Part shown: positions 43,402 through 54,951 of the stretch, piece by piece | How positions within the stretch are numbered: position 1 is the stretch's first letter | How the letters are laid out: every line of letters starts with the position of its first letter | Program-made: the position numbers and the translations under genes | Source: Armigeres subalbatus | Lineage: Eukaryota > Arthropoda > Insecta > Diptera > Culicidae | Direction: 5' to 3' | Length of the DNA: 64,000 nucleotides | NCBI RefSeq assembly: GCF_024139115.2 | Contig: NC_085139.1 | Span: 72,769,203-72,833,202, forward strand | Notes under the pieces: generated by a model | Databases searched by the model: none | The model's input: only the letters and a program-made list of their open reading frames with translations | What the model was told of the DNA's origin: nothing

Positions 43402-44700
43402 GTTGACTGACCACCGATCTGCTAATCGTGTGTCGCCGTTCAAATGGAGTGAAAGCCACCGACTGCTCGTCCAGCCGGCCAGAATTGCCGTTTCAATGCC
43501 GATTCCTACCGTGGGCGCCGCTATTCACACGTTGATCTACCCTGTAGGCACCGCTGGTCGCGCACCGATTCACCCTACTGGCACTGCGGGTTGCCGCCGA
43601 TGAACGCTGCAGGCACAGCTGATCGCCGCCGATTCACACTGCAGGCACTTTAAGAACGGTCCCAGTAAGCGGTCCGGCCGTCGTCGCGATTCGCTCCGCT
43701 CTTCTTATGGTATCCGGGCACGATGTTAGGATATGTCAAAGAAGCCCTGCAGATGATGGTGCCTTTAGGAATGCTATCCGTAAGCTTAAACACGATGGAC
43801 TTACCCTTCGACGGGGTTCCTTTTCGCTGATAACACCGAAATCAAAATTCTGTTTAATGCCGTGTGGTCTCGTGACCTGGATTCGGTTCGCGTGTGTATC
43901 GATCGCCGCTCTGCGGCGGCTCACCACTGATCGTCACCACGGGCACTGCATTGGGAAGAGTGCGATTATAATGGAAAATGGGCAAAACATTACTTTAACC
44001 GCTCACCTGTTTGAGGACCTTCTGACGTCGATGTTGTCCCTTGCCCCGTCGATATTTTCCTTCGTGACCTACTTCCTCCAGCCCGGGTCTCACAATCGAG
44101 GCGACCGTCCGTGTCACGCAAAGCTTTCTTGACGACGAATTAGCCGATACCTATTTTCCAGAGATGGATGTTTAATACGGTGGATTTTCATCCGGTGCTG
44201 GGTTTGCTCACCTTGGATCCCGTGTCCCTTTAAGCCAGTGCTTAGGTGTGCCAATCAAAGGCTTCCAATGTTCTCCGCTACAGACCACGCGCTTTTCCGT
44301 CCCTAAAGTAGAAGAAAATGGCTGTCGTTTTGTCACTAGTCACGGACAAAAGATTTCGAGGAGGCCGAGCTCACCTGTTACACAAAATGTTCCCACTAAA
44401 TTTCGCCGATGTTGCTCCCTTTCAAATTGGAGTAATCAAATATCGCGCACCTCACTTCACTTGCGAATTTAGGTACTTTTCGTTTTTTCTTGGGAATTCG
44501 GAGACGTTTCCCTGCACGATCCGTCGCGGGTCTAGTGCGAATAATTGTGTTTTACTTGGCGATCGACCGCGCTTGTGCTTAGTGGTTGTAAAGCGTTGCG
44601 ATTCTCTTGTTACGAACAGAGCTACAATGGTATCTGTGATGGGCAACACCATCTCTTCGTTGCGATCCACCCGATGCTATGGCGAGTAACGAAGGTTGTG
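43402..44700 (-). repeat. Distal LTR part and flank of the interrupted LTR element
   Basis: Sequence resumes here after the BEL insertion. From 43500 to 43640 it holds imperfect ~30-bp repeats around ccgattcaccctactggcac and gcaggcac, unusually GC-rich. The right border of the LTR is not obvious; balanced-composition sequence goes on to about 44700. Frames at 43397-43603, 43707-44132, 44248-44472 and 44318-44689 have no domain and are probably LTR or leader sequence. Confidence 0.5.
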
Positions 44701-46079
44701 TGAGTGTGTCCTATATTTCTCGCTCTCGCGTGAATCTGTGTTTGTGCCATCGCCATCGGTGATAACGGCTTCATGTTTGTGCCGACTCCTTGCGCTTGTG
44801 TTGTTTATACGAGCTGCATTTTGGTGAGACGATGTGATTTCTATGGCTGGCTATTTGCGTAGTGCACTATTGGACAGGGGTGCTCTAACTACGGCTCACG
44901 AGTCAGTGCATATATTAATGTCATTCTGTGACATAATTGTGTTTAATGAGACGATATTATAGGAATTTCAATATTTGCATATGCGGATAAATCAAAACGT
45001 AACAAGCTTTTCAACATTTTATTAGATTACTAGCGAAAAATACCCAGCCAGGCCTGGGTGTTTGTGAAGCAAATGTCAAATTCTAAGCTATTTGCAGCAC
45101 CGCACTCTAGATCAATTTTAGTGCAATTGTTTTGTTTCCCACTGACGCAAAGTTGTATTCTACCAAGTGTTCTACTGATTTTGTACGTTTGCCCGTTAAA
45201 TTAACCAACTTTTTGTACATACAAACCTTACAGATTCCAAAACGATTCGACTGGAGAGAAAATGTTGCAAATCTATTAACCCGTTCGTGTGTTAAATCAT
45301 CAGAAGGGAACCTAAACTAATTTAAATTTTGTAAATGTGTTTTTCTGTTCAGTAAAGCATATTTTCTAGGAATATCATAACTTTAAATATAAACAAAACA
45401 TCGCAAATCTAGCTTTAGCTGCTTTGATCACAAGCCGGGAGAATATTCATTGAAGGCGTTTTGGATTTTGGGCGTCACAACACAACATATCTTCTCAGGA
45501 AATTCTTCAAAATTTATCATTTTTATTTGGTTTTTGTTTCGGAAATTCCTTGAAACTTCCATTAGCAATTATTTCAAATTCCCCGGAAAATTCTTTGGAA
45601 TTTCTAATGAAGAAATTCCCGGGGAAAATTGTTTGGAATTTCGAAAGGATTTTTTTTTGATTTCTTCAAAAATTATTTAGAACTTCCGTGGGAGATTCTT
45701 CCGAGTTTCCACTGAAAATTGTTCCAAGTTTTAACGGAAGATTATTCAGAATTTCCGCGGGTAGTTCTTCAAAATTTTCACATAAGATTCTTTGCACTAT
45801 CCGCGGGCAACTCTTACACGTTTTCACGGAAAACTCTCTAGAACATGAAATACTAGAACATGGAATTCCACAGGAAATTCTTTGAAATTCGTACGAGTTT
45901 TTTTATTTCTAGGGAAAATTTCTATGAATTACGGGAATTTTTTTGTATTCCGCCAATGATCGCATATCAGACCCATTTTTGCTGGATTTCCTATTCATAT
46001 GGGACAAATATGTGATTGTGGGCAGTATTGTTCATTAAAAAAAAATCTTCGGAAAGTTTACGGGAAATTTGTAAAAGAG
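44701..46079. other. Intergenic DNA with degenerate GGAAATTC repeats
   Basis: From 45480 to 45960 the sequence contains many tcggaaattccttgaa-like words, related to the GGAATTCC repeats at 24.6-28.9 kb and 61.6-64 kb but strongly diverged. No gene is recognised. Confidence 0.5.
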
Positions 46080-46280
46080 GGGAAGAATCATATGGCCGAA
46101 AGTCATTCAGGCAAATTGAACGTTAGGTCGAAAAAGGTTTGACCGAAAATGTCATTTTGCCAAAAGTGACATACGACCGAACTGGTAATTTTGCAGAAAA
46201 AAGCAGTTTGCCATAACAGGTCGTTTGGTCGAATATGTCATGTAATCGAAAATGCCGTTTGGCCGAAATGTTGCTGAACG
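46080..46280. repeat. Degraded GGCCGAA-type repeat
   Basis: Words such as tttggtcgaatatgtcatg and gccgaaagtcattcaggc recur with ~20-bp spacing. They are relatives of the 17-bp repeat at 13987. Confidence 0.55.
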
Positions 46281-47438
46281 AGTAATATAAAAAAAGATCA
46301 ATTGGGAAATCTACTGTATATTGTAGCGAATTGGTACTTGGGATTAGTACCTTTTCCTTAACAATAACAGTTGTATAGCTGGCCAGGTCCCTATAATTAT
46401 GGAAGGGAGAGAAGGAATGTAAGTTCAACATCTACTAGTGAAGATGCAGGGAACCCATACTATCTTCAAAGATGTCTCGGGAAGGAAAGTTTGTGTTAGT
46501 GGGTAAGATAAAACATAAAGAGCTCTATTGGACACTATAGAGCGTTCGTCAATAATAGTTTATGCTTTTAAGTTACTAAAATATATTCATTAATTTACTT
46601 ACGAATCGTCCAAAGCAGAACAAAGTAACCCTGATCTTGCAAATTTGCATGTTTCGCTATAAAACATTTATTCATTTTTATTTAGACCGCACAGAACCAG
46701 GCTACTGTCATGCTATTGTTTAGCCCATCGCCAAATCGTAGCCAGGATGTCCGGGCACAATTTTTTTTCATACTACTTTTCAATGATGACAGCGGTCTAT
46801 GGCTATTGATGATGATGGCACCGCGCTTGTCACAGGCTCGCACAGAACAAAACGATAGGAGTACCGTGGATAATCAAAGTTCGGACATACTCAAACTTCG
46901 GACACACCAATTTGTATGTGAGGTCTTCAGAAATACGTCATTGAAATGTTTCATCCAGCTGAATTGAAAGGACTCATAGTTTTAGCTTTATTTAGGATAG
47001 TTTCATTCTAGTAATCCATGTCAATTCAATGTGACGGAATAATTGAATGTCAGTCTGAGCTATCTAGTGATAATTATTTGCATTTTTTTCTCAATATTGT
47101 GTAATTTGTTGTCCGAAGTTTGAAATGTTGTGTCCGAAATATGAATCCAATGTTGGTGCTGTCCTGGAGGTCCTTGGTGGGGGCATTCATCAATTCAGCT
47201 GTTATTGGTCGACGGTACAGCAGCAGTGCCTTTCTCTGCTTTGTTCTCTCCGAGGCAGCCAAGTTGGTTGCGACGAGACGGACGCAATGAGAAAATAGAA
47301 CTGTGCAATAAAAATCCTATTCGACTAGATGCTGATGTCATATTAGAAATTTGGAGACAGTACTCGTCGATAGAAAATCCTTCCGCACGCGATGGCATAT
47401 GAGCAAATCAAACCACCTTCTTTTTGCCAGTGGAGATA
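46281..47438. other. Intergenic DNA, no gene recognised
   Basis: Short frames (46710-46967 plus, 47205-47402 plus, 47195-47398 minus) overlap one another and show no domain. No structured repeat is evident. Confidence 0.45.
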
Positions 47439-47580
47439 TCTAGACCAACATTTGAAAAGGGCATAACAGCCAAATTTTATTCCTTCCGATTCTTTGTCAA
47501 CATATATAGCTATACATGTAGACGAAGAATCAGAAGGGATAAATTTTGGCTGTTAAGCCCTTTTCAAATGTTGGTCTAGA
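47439..47580. mobile_element. 142-bp hairpin element
   Basis: The left arm tctagaccaacatttgaaaa and the right arm ending ttttcaaatgttggtctaga are exact complements over the first ~28 bp. Pairing continues through gccaaattttatccttcygattctt with a ~22-bp loop. It is a foldback MITE without coding capacity. Confidence 0.85.
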
Positions 47581-48743
47581 CAAATCAGCTTCCACACTGA
47601 TATTCTTCTCTTCCCCTTCATACGGGAGCTTGGCAGAAGGAAGGTCGTGCGATATGTGCCATCACAAATATTGCCCTCCGCTTGCTTTCAAATCGACTTC
47701 TATAAAAACATTCTTCATGCCTGCCGTATCAATTCTATACTTTCGCCTCTAATTCTATCATGAACATGTGCGTCTAAGTTTGGAAGATGATATTAGCATT
47801 TCCATATCATTGACATAATATAGTCAAAATTTTCGACCCGTTCGGCCAAACAACATTTTAAGTCGAAGTTGTTCATTTCGGCCAAATAACACTTTTGTCC
47901 GGATGAGTTTCGATCTAACGGTTTGTTCGGCCAAATGACATATGCAAACAACTTTCGACCATATGGCTTTTCCCGTTGTTTGATTGAAAGTCATTCGGCG
48001 AAGGCCATTTGTTTAAATGCCACTTGGTCGGTTGTCATTTAGCCGAATTCCATTTGGCAGAATTGGACATTTTATCGAAACGATTGGTCGAAAATAGTTG
48101 GCTGAAATTTTCATTGAGCTTAAGGCGGCCGGGAATGCCATTGCCAATCGGGTTTTATGGCCAAAAAATGTCGATCCGCTTAAAATAATCAGTTAAGACA
48201 AAAAACACTTTCGACCGTATGTCCATTTCAGCCAAATGAAATATCGATGTGCTGCTAAAAACTACCGGCGGTGGCGCACACGTCTACCTGTGAAAGATTC
48301 TTTAAGCATTTTCGATAAGAAATAACGCGTACCGTTCACGCTTTTTGTCTTTCCAAGTCATCGAAAACATTGTCGCCCAATGCTAAAATCCCGATGAGTG
48401 GCCAAGCGGAAACCAGATGGCGGTAGTTTGCAAACGTCAAACACAAGCAAAATCGATGAAAGCGTCATCGGTGGCCGATTGACCACCTACAAAAATTTAA
48501 ATAAACCGTTAAAAAGGTGTACGATGGAACATATGTTGAGTGAGACGTCTGTTTCTCTGTGGTATTCACCCATGCATTTATATAGGGCCGTCACTTTCAC
48601 GCACCAGCGAGTCAGCTCAATGCACTGTCACTGCGGGCTGAGTGGTGTGTGCGATGAGAAAAGAGGTCTTTTGTTTTATTTATCTTTGATTTTTGCTGCT
48701 AACCATTTTCAGTTTGCTAGAAAAAGAGTGTGAACAGGCAATG
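47581..48743. other. Intergenic DNA with degraded GGCCGAA repeats
   Basis: Between 47830 and 48240 imperfect ttcggccaaataacattt words appear. The remainder, including the 111-codon frame at 48398-48733, shows nothing I recognise. Confidence 0.5.
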
Positions 48744-51535
48744 CACTATGGTCCAGGATACAGATTTACGCGGAAAGATGCATTTTACGCCAAAACTATA
48801 TTTTTTAGAAAAAACTGTTGTTCTACAAAATTGTTCGAAATAGTAAGACCATCATTATGGTTCTACCAAAAAATAGGGTGGTCCATCATATGAAAAAAAT
48901 TAGAAATGTTTTTTTTTATTTCTCGGAATATTGACGTGTTATGTTCTACAAAGTTGTAGCGTAGCTTATTCCAATCAATTTAGCTAACAAAAAAATTTCT
49001 GTATCTCTTAAGTTGGCTGATTTAGAGCAATTTAAGCTAATTGGATTAGGGTGTACCTCAAAAAACAGCATTTTTGATCTACTTTTTTTGTTTTAGATTT
49101 CTCGAAAAAGTCGTCTTCAGATGACTTTTAGAGCTCAAAAAAATGCAACTTTTGATGGGTAAATATGCTCAATATCCTTTTCCGATCAAAAGTTATAATC
49201 ATTTTTCTGTCAAAATTACATTTTTTTCACAAGTCGATATCTCCGGTTAGAACGAACAAAAAAAAAATATTTACACGGCATTTGAAAGATAAATTAATAT
49301 TCTTGATTATGTCAAAAAGTTGGGGATAAGTTATTTTTTATCTCAAGTTTTATCAATTTTACTAAAATCATGTTTTTTCAAATAAATTATTATAATTCGA
49401 CAACGGAAGAAGATACAGACGATATTCTTATAGCAAAACACGCGTTTTGAAAAGCCCCAAAAGACATTCGTGAGAAATGAAAAATAAAAAATCTACAGCT
49501 TAAACACTTTTTATAAATTTTATCATTATCATCGTATTGCAAGATTTACGAGAAAAGATGCATTTTCGGTCTGAAGCATACTTTTAAGAAACAAAATTTG
49601 TTCTACAAAATTGTTCTGGATACTTGGGACCTTATTATAGAGTTACCGAAAAATAGGGTGGGCCATTTTATAAAAATGTGAATTTTTTATTTTTTTATTT
49701 TGCATTGACATAAAATGTTCTACAAAGTGGGATCGAAGTGTGCCGTGCGCGACGGACGGACGTCAAAAATTTTCAGGGTGCGTTTTTTTTCCGTTTCGGC
49801 TGCCGATAACTCACAGAAGATAAATTGCAGAATAAATTGTGTCGCAGAGTTGTTACAGAGTTGAGTTTTTAACAACCGCAAACGATTGTTAAAAAAAGTT
49901 CACGTGACAAAGTTCCGCGTTTGCAAATCATTGGTGAAATAATATAATTCCATCGGTTGTGATGTGGTTAGTGTGAAGATTTTGTGATTTTGGAGATAGT
50001 GGCGTAGCGATCGGATACAAATGAAATTTAAAACATACCTTAAACGATGTGGTGCTCAACGAAGTGGCTTATTCGCAGACCCAAATTGAAAAATGAAAAT
50101 AATAGGTGTAAAAAGTGGATGTGTCGGATGATCCTGGTGTTTTCTATTCACGAGTGGAGCCCCTTCGATAGTGAATAAACTACATTGGTGAGCACGTTCC
50201 AGCTCTATTCCTTTCCTTCTTTCATAGCTTCATCATTTCAAAAAATAAAAATTAACACTAAATACGTACAGGGCATCGTTTGCTGCTATTGCCGCGGATA
50301 TTGTGGGAGTCCCAGGTATCCGGTTCACGCTTTAGTTAGCAACGATGGCTCTTCTCGACCTTCTACTCCCTGAGTAGTTAGTACGAATAAGGGCGTCCTT
50401 GTGAAGTTTTGCTGTACCTGTTATGAACATCTAGTACATCCCATTCCCAACACTTACTGAAGAAACCTTTCTTTCTGCAGAAGTGAATCCTTTTTGTAGT
50501 ACTAGTCTTCGTAACAAAAAGGGCACCATTACGGAGCATGAGATCTGATCAAATTATTCGTAGTACTACTTGATCAACACCCCCAGTTGGGTGAGGGATA
50601 GAGGATGACGCACACACACACACATAAAATGTTCTACAAAGTTGTAGCGCAGCTTTTTCCAATCAACTTTGCTGTATAAACTTTTTATGTAGCTCTTAAG
50701 CTCACTTGTTTAGAGTAATTTTACTTACCAGGATTAGGGTGTCCCTCAAAAAAGAATATTTATGATCTGCTCATTTCATTTTTTATTTTTCACGAATCTC
50801 ACCTCCTGAAGACTTTTGGGGCTTTTTAAAACGCGTGTTTTGCTATAAGAATATCGTCTGTATCTTCTTGCGTTGTCGAGTTATATCAATTTATTTGAAA
50901 AAAAGATGATTTTAGTAAAATTGGTGAAACTTGAGATAAAAAAGTAACATATCCCCAATTTTTTGACATAATCAAGAATAATAATTTCTTTTCCAGATGC
51001 CGTGTGAATATATTTTTTTGGTCTGCCCTAAGCGGAGATATCAACTTATGAAAAAAATGTCATTTTGACAGAAAAACGATTATAACTTTTGATCGGAAGA
51101 ATATATTGAGCGTATTCACCCATCAAAAGTTGCATTTTTTTTAGCTCTAAAAGTCATCTGAAGACGACTTTTTCGAGAAATCTAAAACAAAAAAAGTAGA
51201 TAAAAAATACTGTTTTCTTTAGGTACACCCTAATACAATTAGGTAAAATTGCTCTAAATCAGCCAACCTACAGAGCTACAGAAAACTTTTTTTAGCTAAA
51301 TTGATTGGAATAAGCTGCGCTACAACTTTGTAGAACATAACATGTCAATATTATGAGAAATAAAAAAAATATTTTCTATTTTTTTTTATATGATGGGCCA
51401 CCCTATTTTTTGGAAGAACCTTAATGATGACCTTACTATGTCGAACAATTTTGTAGAACAACAGTTTTTTCTAAAAAATATAGTTTTGGCGTAAAATTCA
51501 TCTTTCCGCGTAAATCTGTATCCTGGACCATAGTG
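48744..51535. mobile_element. Foldback transposon with ~0.75-kb arms, non-autonomous
   Basis: The left end cactatggtccaggatacaga and the right end (its complement ending ccatagtg at 51535) are bordered by caatg at 48739-48743 and 51536-51540. The arms are about 48744-49495 and 50800-51535. Shared words include aacttttgatgggtaaatat, gattggaataagct and ttgttctacaaaattgttcg. A diverged direct copy of the left end begins near 49540 (gatttacgagaaaagatgca) and lies in the loop. No transposase is present. A later retro-insertion (49729-50621) splits the inner copy. Confidence 0.85.
49729..50621 (+). mobile_element. Retrotransposed fragment with (CA)n tail and 21-bp duplication
   Basis: A perfect 21-bp duplication, beginning acataaaatgttctac, flanks the insert at 49708-49728 and 50622-50642. 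The insert starts gggatcgaagtgtgccgtgc and ends cccagttgggtgagggatag, aggatgacg and (CA)n. A long target duplication with a simple-repeat 3' tail marks LINE-type insertion. The 893-bp insert has no long open frame. I read it as a 5'-truncated or internally deleted non-LTR element, or a LINE-mobilised non-coding RNA. The (CA)n may partly overlap the duplication. Confidence 0.82.
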
Positions 51536-51540
51536 CAATG

Positions 51541-52738
51541 GCATCAATATCCTACAAATCTTAGTCAGTGATACTGAGAATCCGCACCTCTGAATTTGAC
51601 ACAGGCAAACTTGAGGCAGACAAAAATTACATGAATGATGATGTTGTGATGATTACCGTAAACATTGCATTAATGTGAACAATTTCAGTCTGATTTGAAC
51701 TCAGGATTACTCAATATGGTTTGACTACGGCATAATCTAACGGAATGTGTCCGATGATCAACAGATTTGCTTCGGTTTACGTTGATATTTATGTGCTACT
51801 TTTTCATTATGCTAGCTGTTTATGTTCACATCTCGCAACGACGGTTATAGTGAATTGAGGGCTCATCATGACGACAGAGCGCAGTATTAATTTGACAACG
51901 ATAAGTAAGTTATACTTAATAAGTTTTCTTTTCATCTGTTCAGTGTTGGTAAAATCAATAAGGAATGCATCACGGATGAGTTTTTCATGCCAAATCGTAT
52001 CGTTTCACTCAATTTAAAAAAAAAAAAAATAAAAAAGTTTTCAGGTACTAATTTGATGTGATTCAACTCATGCTAGATTAAAATCGTCCTTAAGATGCTT
52101 TTGTTTGAGGGTTGTAAAACTGTATTTCAAGAAGGTAGAGCATTTAGAATAAAAATTATTCCGAAGCAGCTTATTAAAAGTCGAACAAGTGTCAAATGAA
52201 ACATAATATGTCTGTTCTGAGAAGTTCACAATTTATCTTTAGTTGCCCTTCATTTCTTTGCCTCAAGACAAGTGTTTTGTTTTTTGTAAGAATGTCAAAA
52301 TAAAAATTATCCAAAAACAGTCGTTATTTTAATTTGATATTTTTTATTGAATTAGATTATTATCTATTCATTTTTGGCTTGATTCAAATTCTAGTTAAAC
52401 TTAATTTTTTTACTAATCAATTTAAATTCAATTTTTGATTCGATTTTAATTCGATTCCGATGGATTTGATTATAAATGCGTTTTAAAACGAATGTAAATT
52501 TTATTTTATTGTTAATTCTATTTCGACTAGTTTTAGAATCTATTACCATTTATTATCAATTCGATTCCTTTCAATCATTCGAAATCGATTGTTTAACGAT
52601 GATTGATTTTGTGTCAAATCCAGACATTCAGACATACTGTTTTGGCCGGTAAATTAATTAATCAGTGCGGGTTTGTTCGTGTTTTCGAGATGTTCCCAGA
52701 ACGATCGCGCGATCATCTGCTTTGTGCGGCCGATAAAT
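51541..52738. other. AT-rich intergenic DNA, partly degenerate TTCGATTT repeat
   Basis: No gene is recognised. An A13 tract lies near 52018. From 52330 to 52620 the sequence carries degenerate attcgattttgatt words, which reappear at 54910-54950 and 57050-58150. Confidence 0.5.
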
Positions 52739-52950
52739 AAATTCTCGGGTACTTATTAAAAAGGACGTATGTGACTTTGTGAACGTTCTGATAGCCCTCC
52801 CATGCAAACCATCACCATAGACAGATAGGAGGATGGTTCAGCTACCTGTTGGTGGTGTTGGTTTGGGAGTGTCATCAGATTGGACAAATCAACGTTTGTA
52901 TATTTGTTTACAAAATCACATACGTTCTTTTGAGTAAGTACCCGAGATTT
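52739..52950. repeat. Inverted repeat with ~45-bp arms
   Basis: aattctcgggtacttattaa at 52739 is inverted near 52950 as …taagtacccgagattt, and cgtatgtgactttgtgaac pairs with gtttacaaaatcacatacg. A direct duplicate of gtgcgggtttgttcgtgtttt also sits outside each arm (52668 and 52956). It may be a degraded MITE. The minus-strand 96-codon frame over it has no known domain. Confidence 0.65.
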
Positions 52951-53381
52951 AATTAGTGCGCGTTTGGTCGTATTTGAGGTTAGCATACCGGTTCGATAGG
53001 AAGGATCGTGAGTAGCATATTTTAAATGCGCATGATTGGATCCCATCCCCTAGAGCGAATCGCACGACAATCGTGGAGATACAGAACTATACTCAGTCTG
53101 TAATAGCATCGAGTTTCGAACTTTCCATATGATTCTATTCCGATTTCAATTTTATTTCATTTTATTACACCCAACCAGCGTATGGCCGATTTTAATACAG
53201 TTCTGCATAACAACCTTACATAAACTGTATGAACTTTTGGCATATACATTTCTGAAGGCTTTAATAATCAAAAATCGTATTATTTTATTACAGTATCTGT
53301 ATAAAAAGCTTACATCTATTAAAACCTTGCAGAATTGTATATACCAGGATTAATTGTAAGATTTGTTTTTTTCGTTGTAGA

Positions 53382-53709
53382 TACCCGAGTAGACGAAAAT
53401 AGCTCATTGATATCAAATGTTGATAAGATAGCAAGATGAGATATTGACATGATTGATATAAGAGATAAAAGATCAGACGGTAATATCAATATTTTGCACT
53501 AAAATATCATGAGGAGATCAAGTTATGCTATTTGTAAGAACTGATCAATATCAATATGTGCCATTAGTTTGTTCTTATCCATAGCATATCTTGATATTCA
53601 AATGATATTTCGGTGCAAATTTTTGATATTGTTGACTGTTCTTTTATCTCTTATGTCAATCAAAATCATATCATGTTTTGCTATTCTGTTCATGGCTTCT
53701 GCCCAGGTA
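53382..53709. mobile_element. MITE with TACCYGRGYAGA termini
   Basis: The left end tacccgagtagacgaaaata and the right end …gcttctgcccaggta are inverted. The subterminal words gatagcaagatgagatattg and ttgatataagagataaaaga are inverted at 53630-53690. The interior is rich in tatcaat and atattga. TA may be the duplicated target. No coding capacity. Confidence 0.75.
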
Positions 53710-54934
53710 TCTTTCCATGCCCAATTTAATTACAATTTAGTTTATATTTATAGCAGATAATTCGTGAAACACCAAAAAAAAAAAATGTTATCTTCAACAG
53801 GTTCCTCCCAAGGTATCCCCTGAGGGTTCATGAGTGTTAACGATCCACGAAGAAAAAGCTGTCTGAATATGGAAATCTCATTGATTTTTCCTTTCATTAG
53901 TAACTGAGCTGGATTAAAAGTTACATCCGTAATTGATTATTCTGGTGCAAGATACAACCATCCTTTATCACCCCAATCCATAAAATCTACGTAAAACTTC
54001 AGAAATTCGATAAGAAGAAAACATCCAAGAAAACAAATCAATCAATGAGCGCGAGAAATGTCCCCTGCTACAGGTTCCCAACCCTTCTTAAGATTTTGGG
54101 AGAGGCTAATGAGGTTTATTGCCCTTCACAGACCCATTAATCGTTTTTCGTGAGAAGTCATAGCGAAATCCCTAGCAGCACACATGTTCCACTCCACATA
54201 AGTTACTGAAATTCATATGCGACCAGATTTAGTCACAATCAAGTTGCTGCAACCATTTTAGTCTGACATGTGCTTCTCGGGATAGCAGTCGCATGAAACG
54301 TTTTAGGCTAAGAACGAAGCTATCCACTCCTACAGGCTCCCCAGCCGGAAAATCTGCGTTCATCGGAGATACATCGATACATCGGAAATTAAAAGAAAGG
54401 GATCAAGTTTCCCCTACCCTATGAGACTACGTAGTGACATTTTTTTTTCTCGCATTTAGTCAGGACACCAATCTTGTATGGTTCGATGCACCATTTCCTT
54501 CATAACTTTTAAATGCAACAACCGTTATCAAATTCAATATTGATCTACAAGGCTTAATCCCCTATAAAATGCAACTTGTTGCGAGAAAATCAGTTAAAGA
54601 TTAGTTACTATATGAAAAATTGTCTAATATTTCGCTTAGCATTTGTGTACACACATAAACACATCTTCTCAGCTCGTCGAGTTTAGTCGATTTTTATATA
54701 ATACTGTGGGTTTCCGCAGTGGTTGTACGAGACAGGCAACCAACGCACTTGTCCTCTCTCTTAGAGGTGTCCTCATGTTTTGTTCATGTTCAACATGTTT
54801 TGGGCAAACAACGAAATGCCCCAGGAACATTTAGAAACACTCTTACTTGAAACAATAAACATTCAAAACTACAAAAAATAAATTTATAGAGTAGTATTAA
54901 AAGTTACATGTAAAAACAAGTTTCGAATCAATTT
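53710..54934. other. Intergenic DNA, no gene recognised
   Basis: AT-rich with short frames only, no splice-linked domain and no clear repeat. Confidence 0.5.
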
Positions 54935-54951
54935 TGGTTCTATTTCTAATT
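54935..54951 (+). repeat. 17-bp target duplication, left copy
   Basis: tggttctatttctaatt is found here and at 57033-57049. Confidence 0.85.

Noticed and set aside
44318..44689. 123-codon plus frame and its minus partner 44452-44670
   Set aside because: No domain; they lie in the probable LTR or leader of a retrotransposon.
52018..52040. A-rich tract as a possible retroposon tail
   Set aside because: I found no matching target duplication around it.
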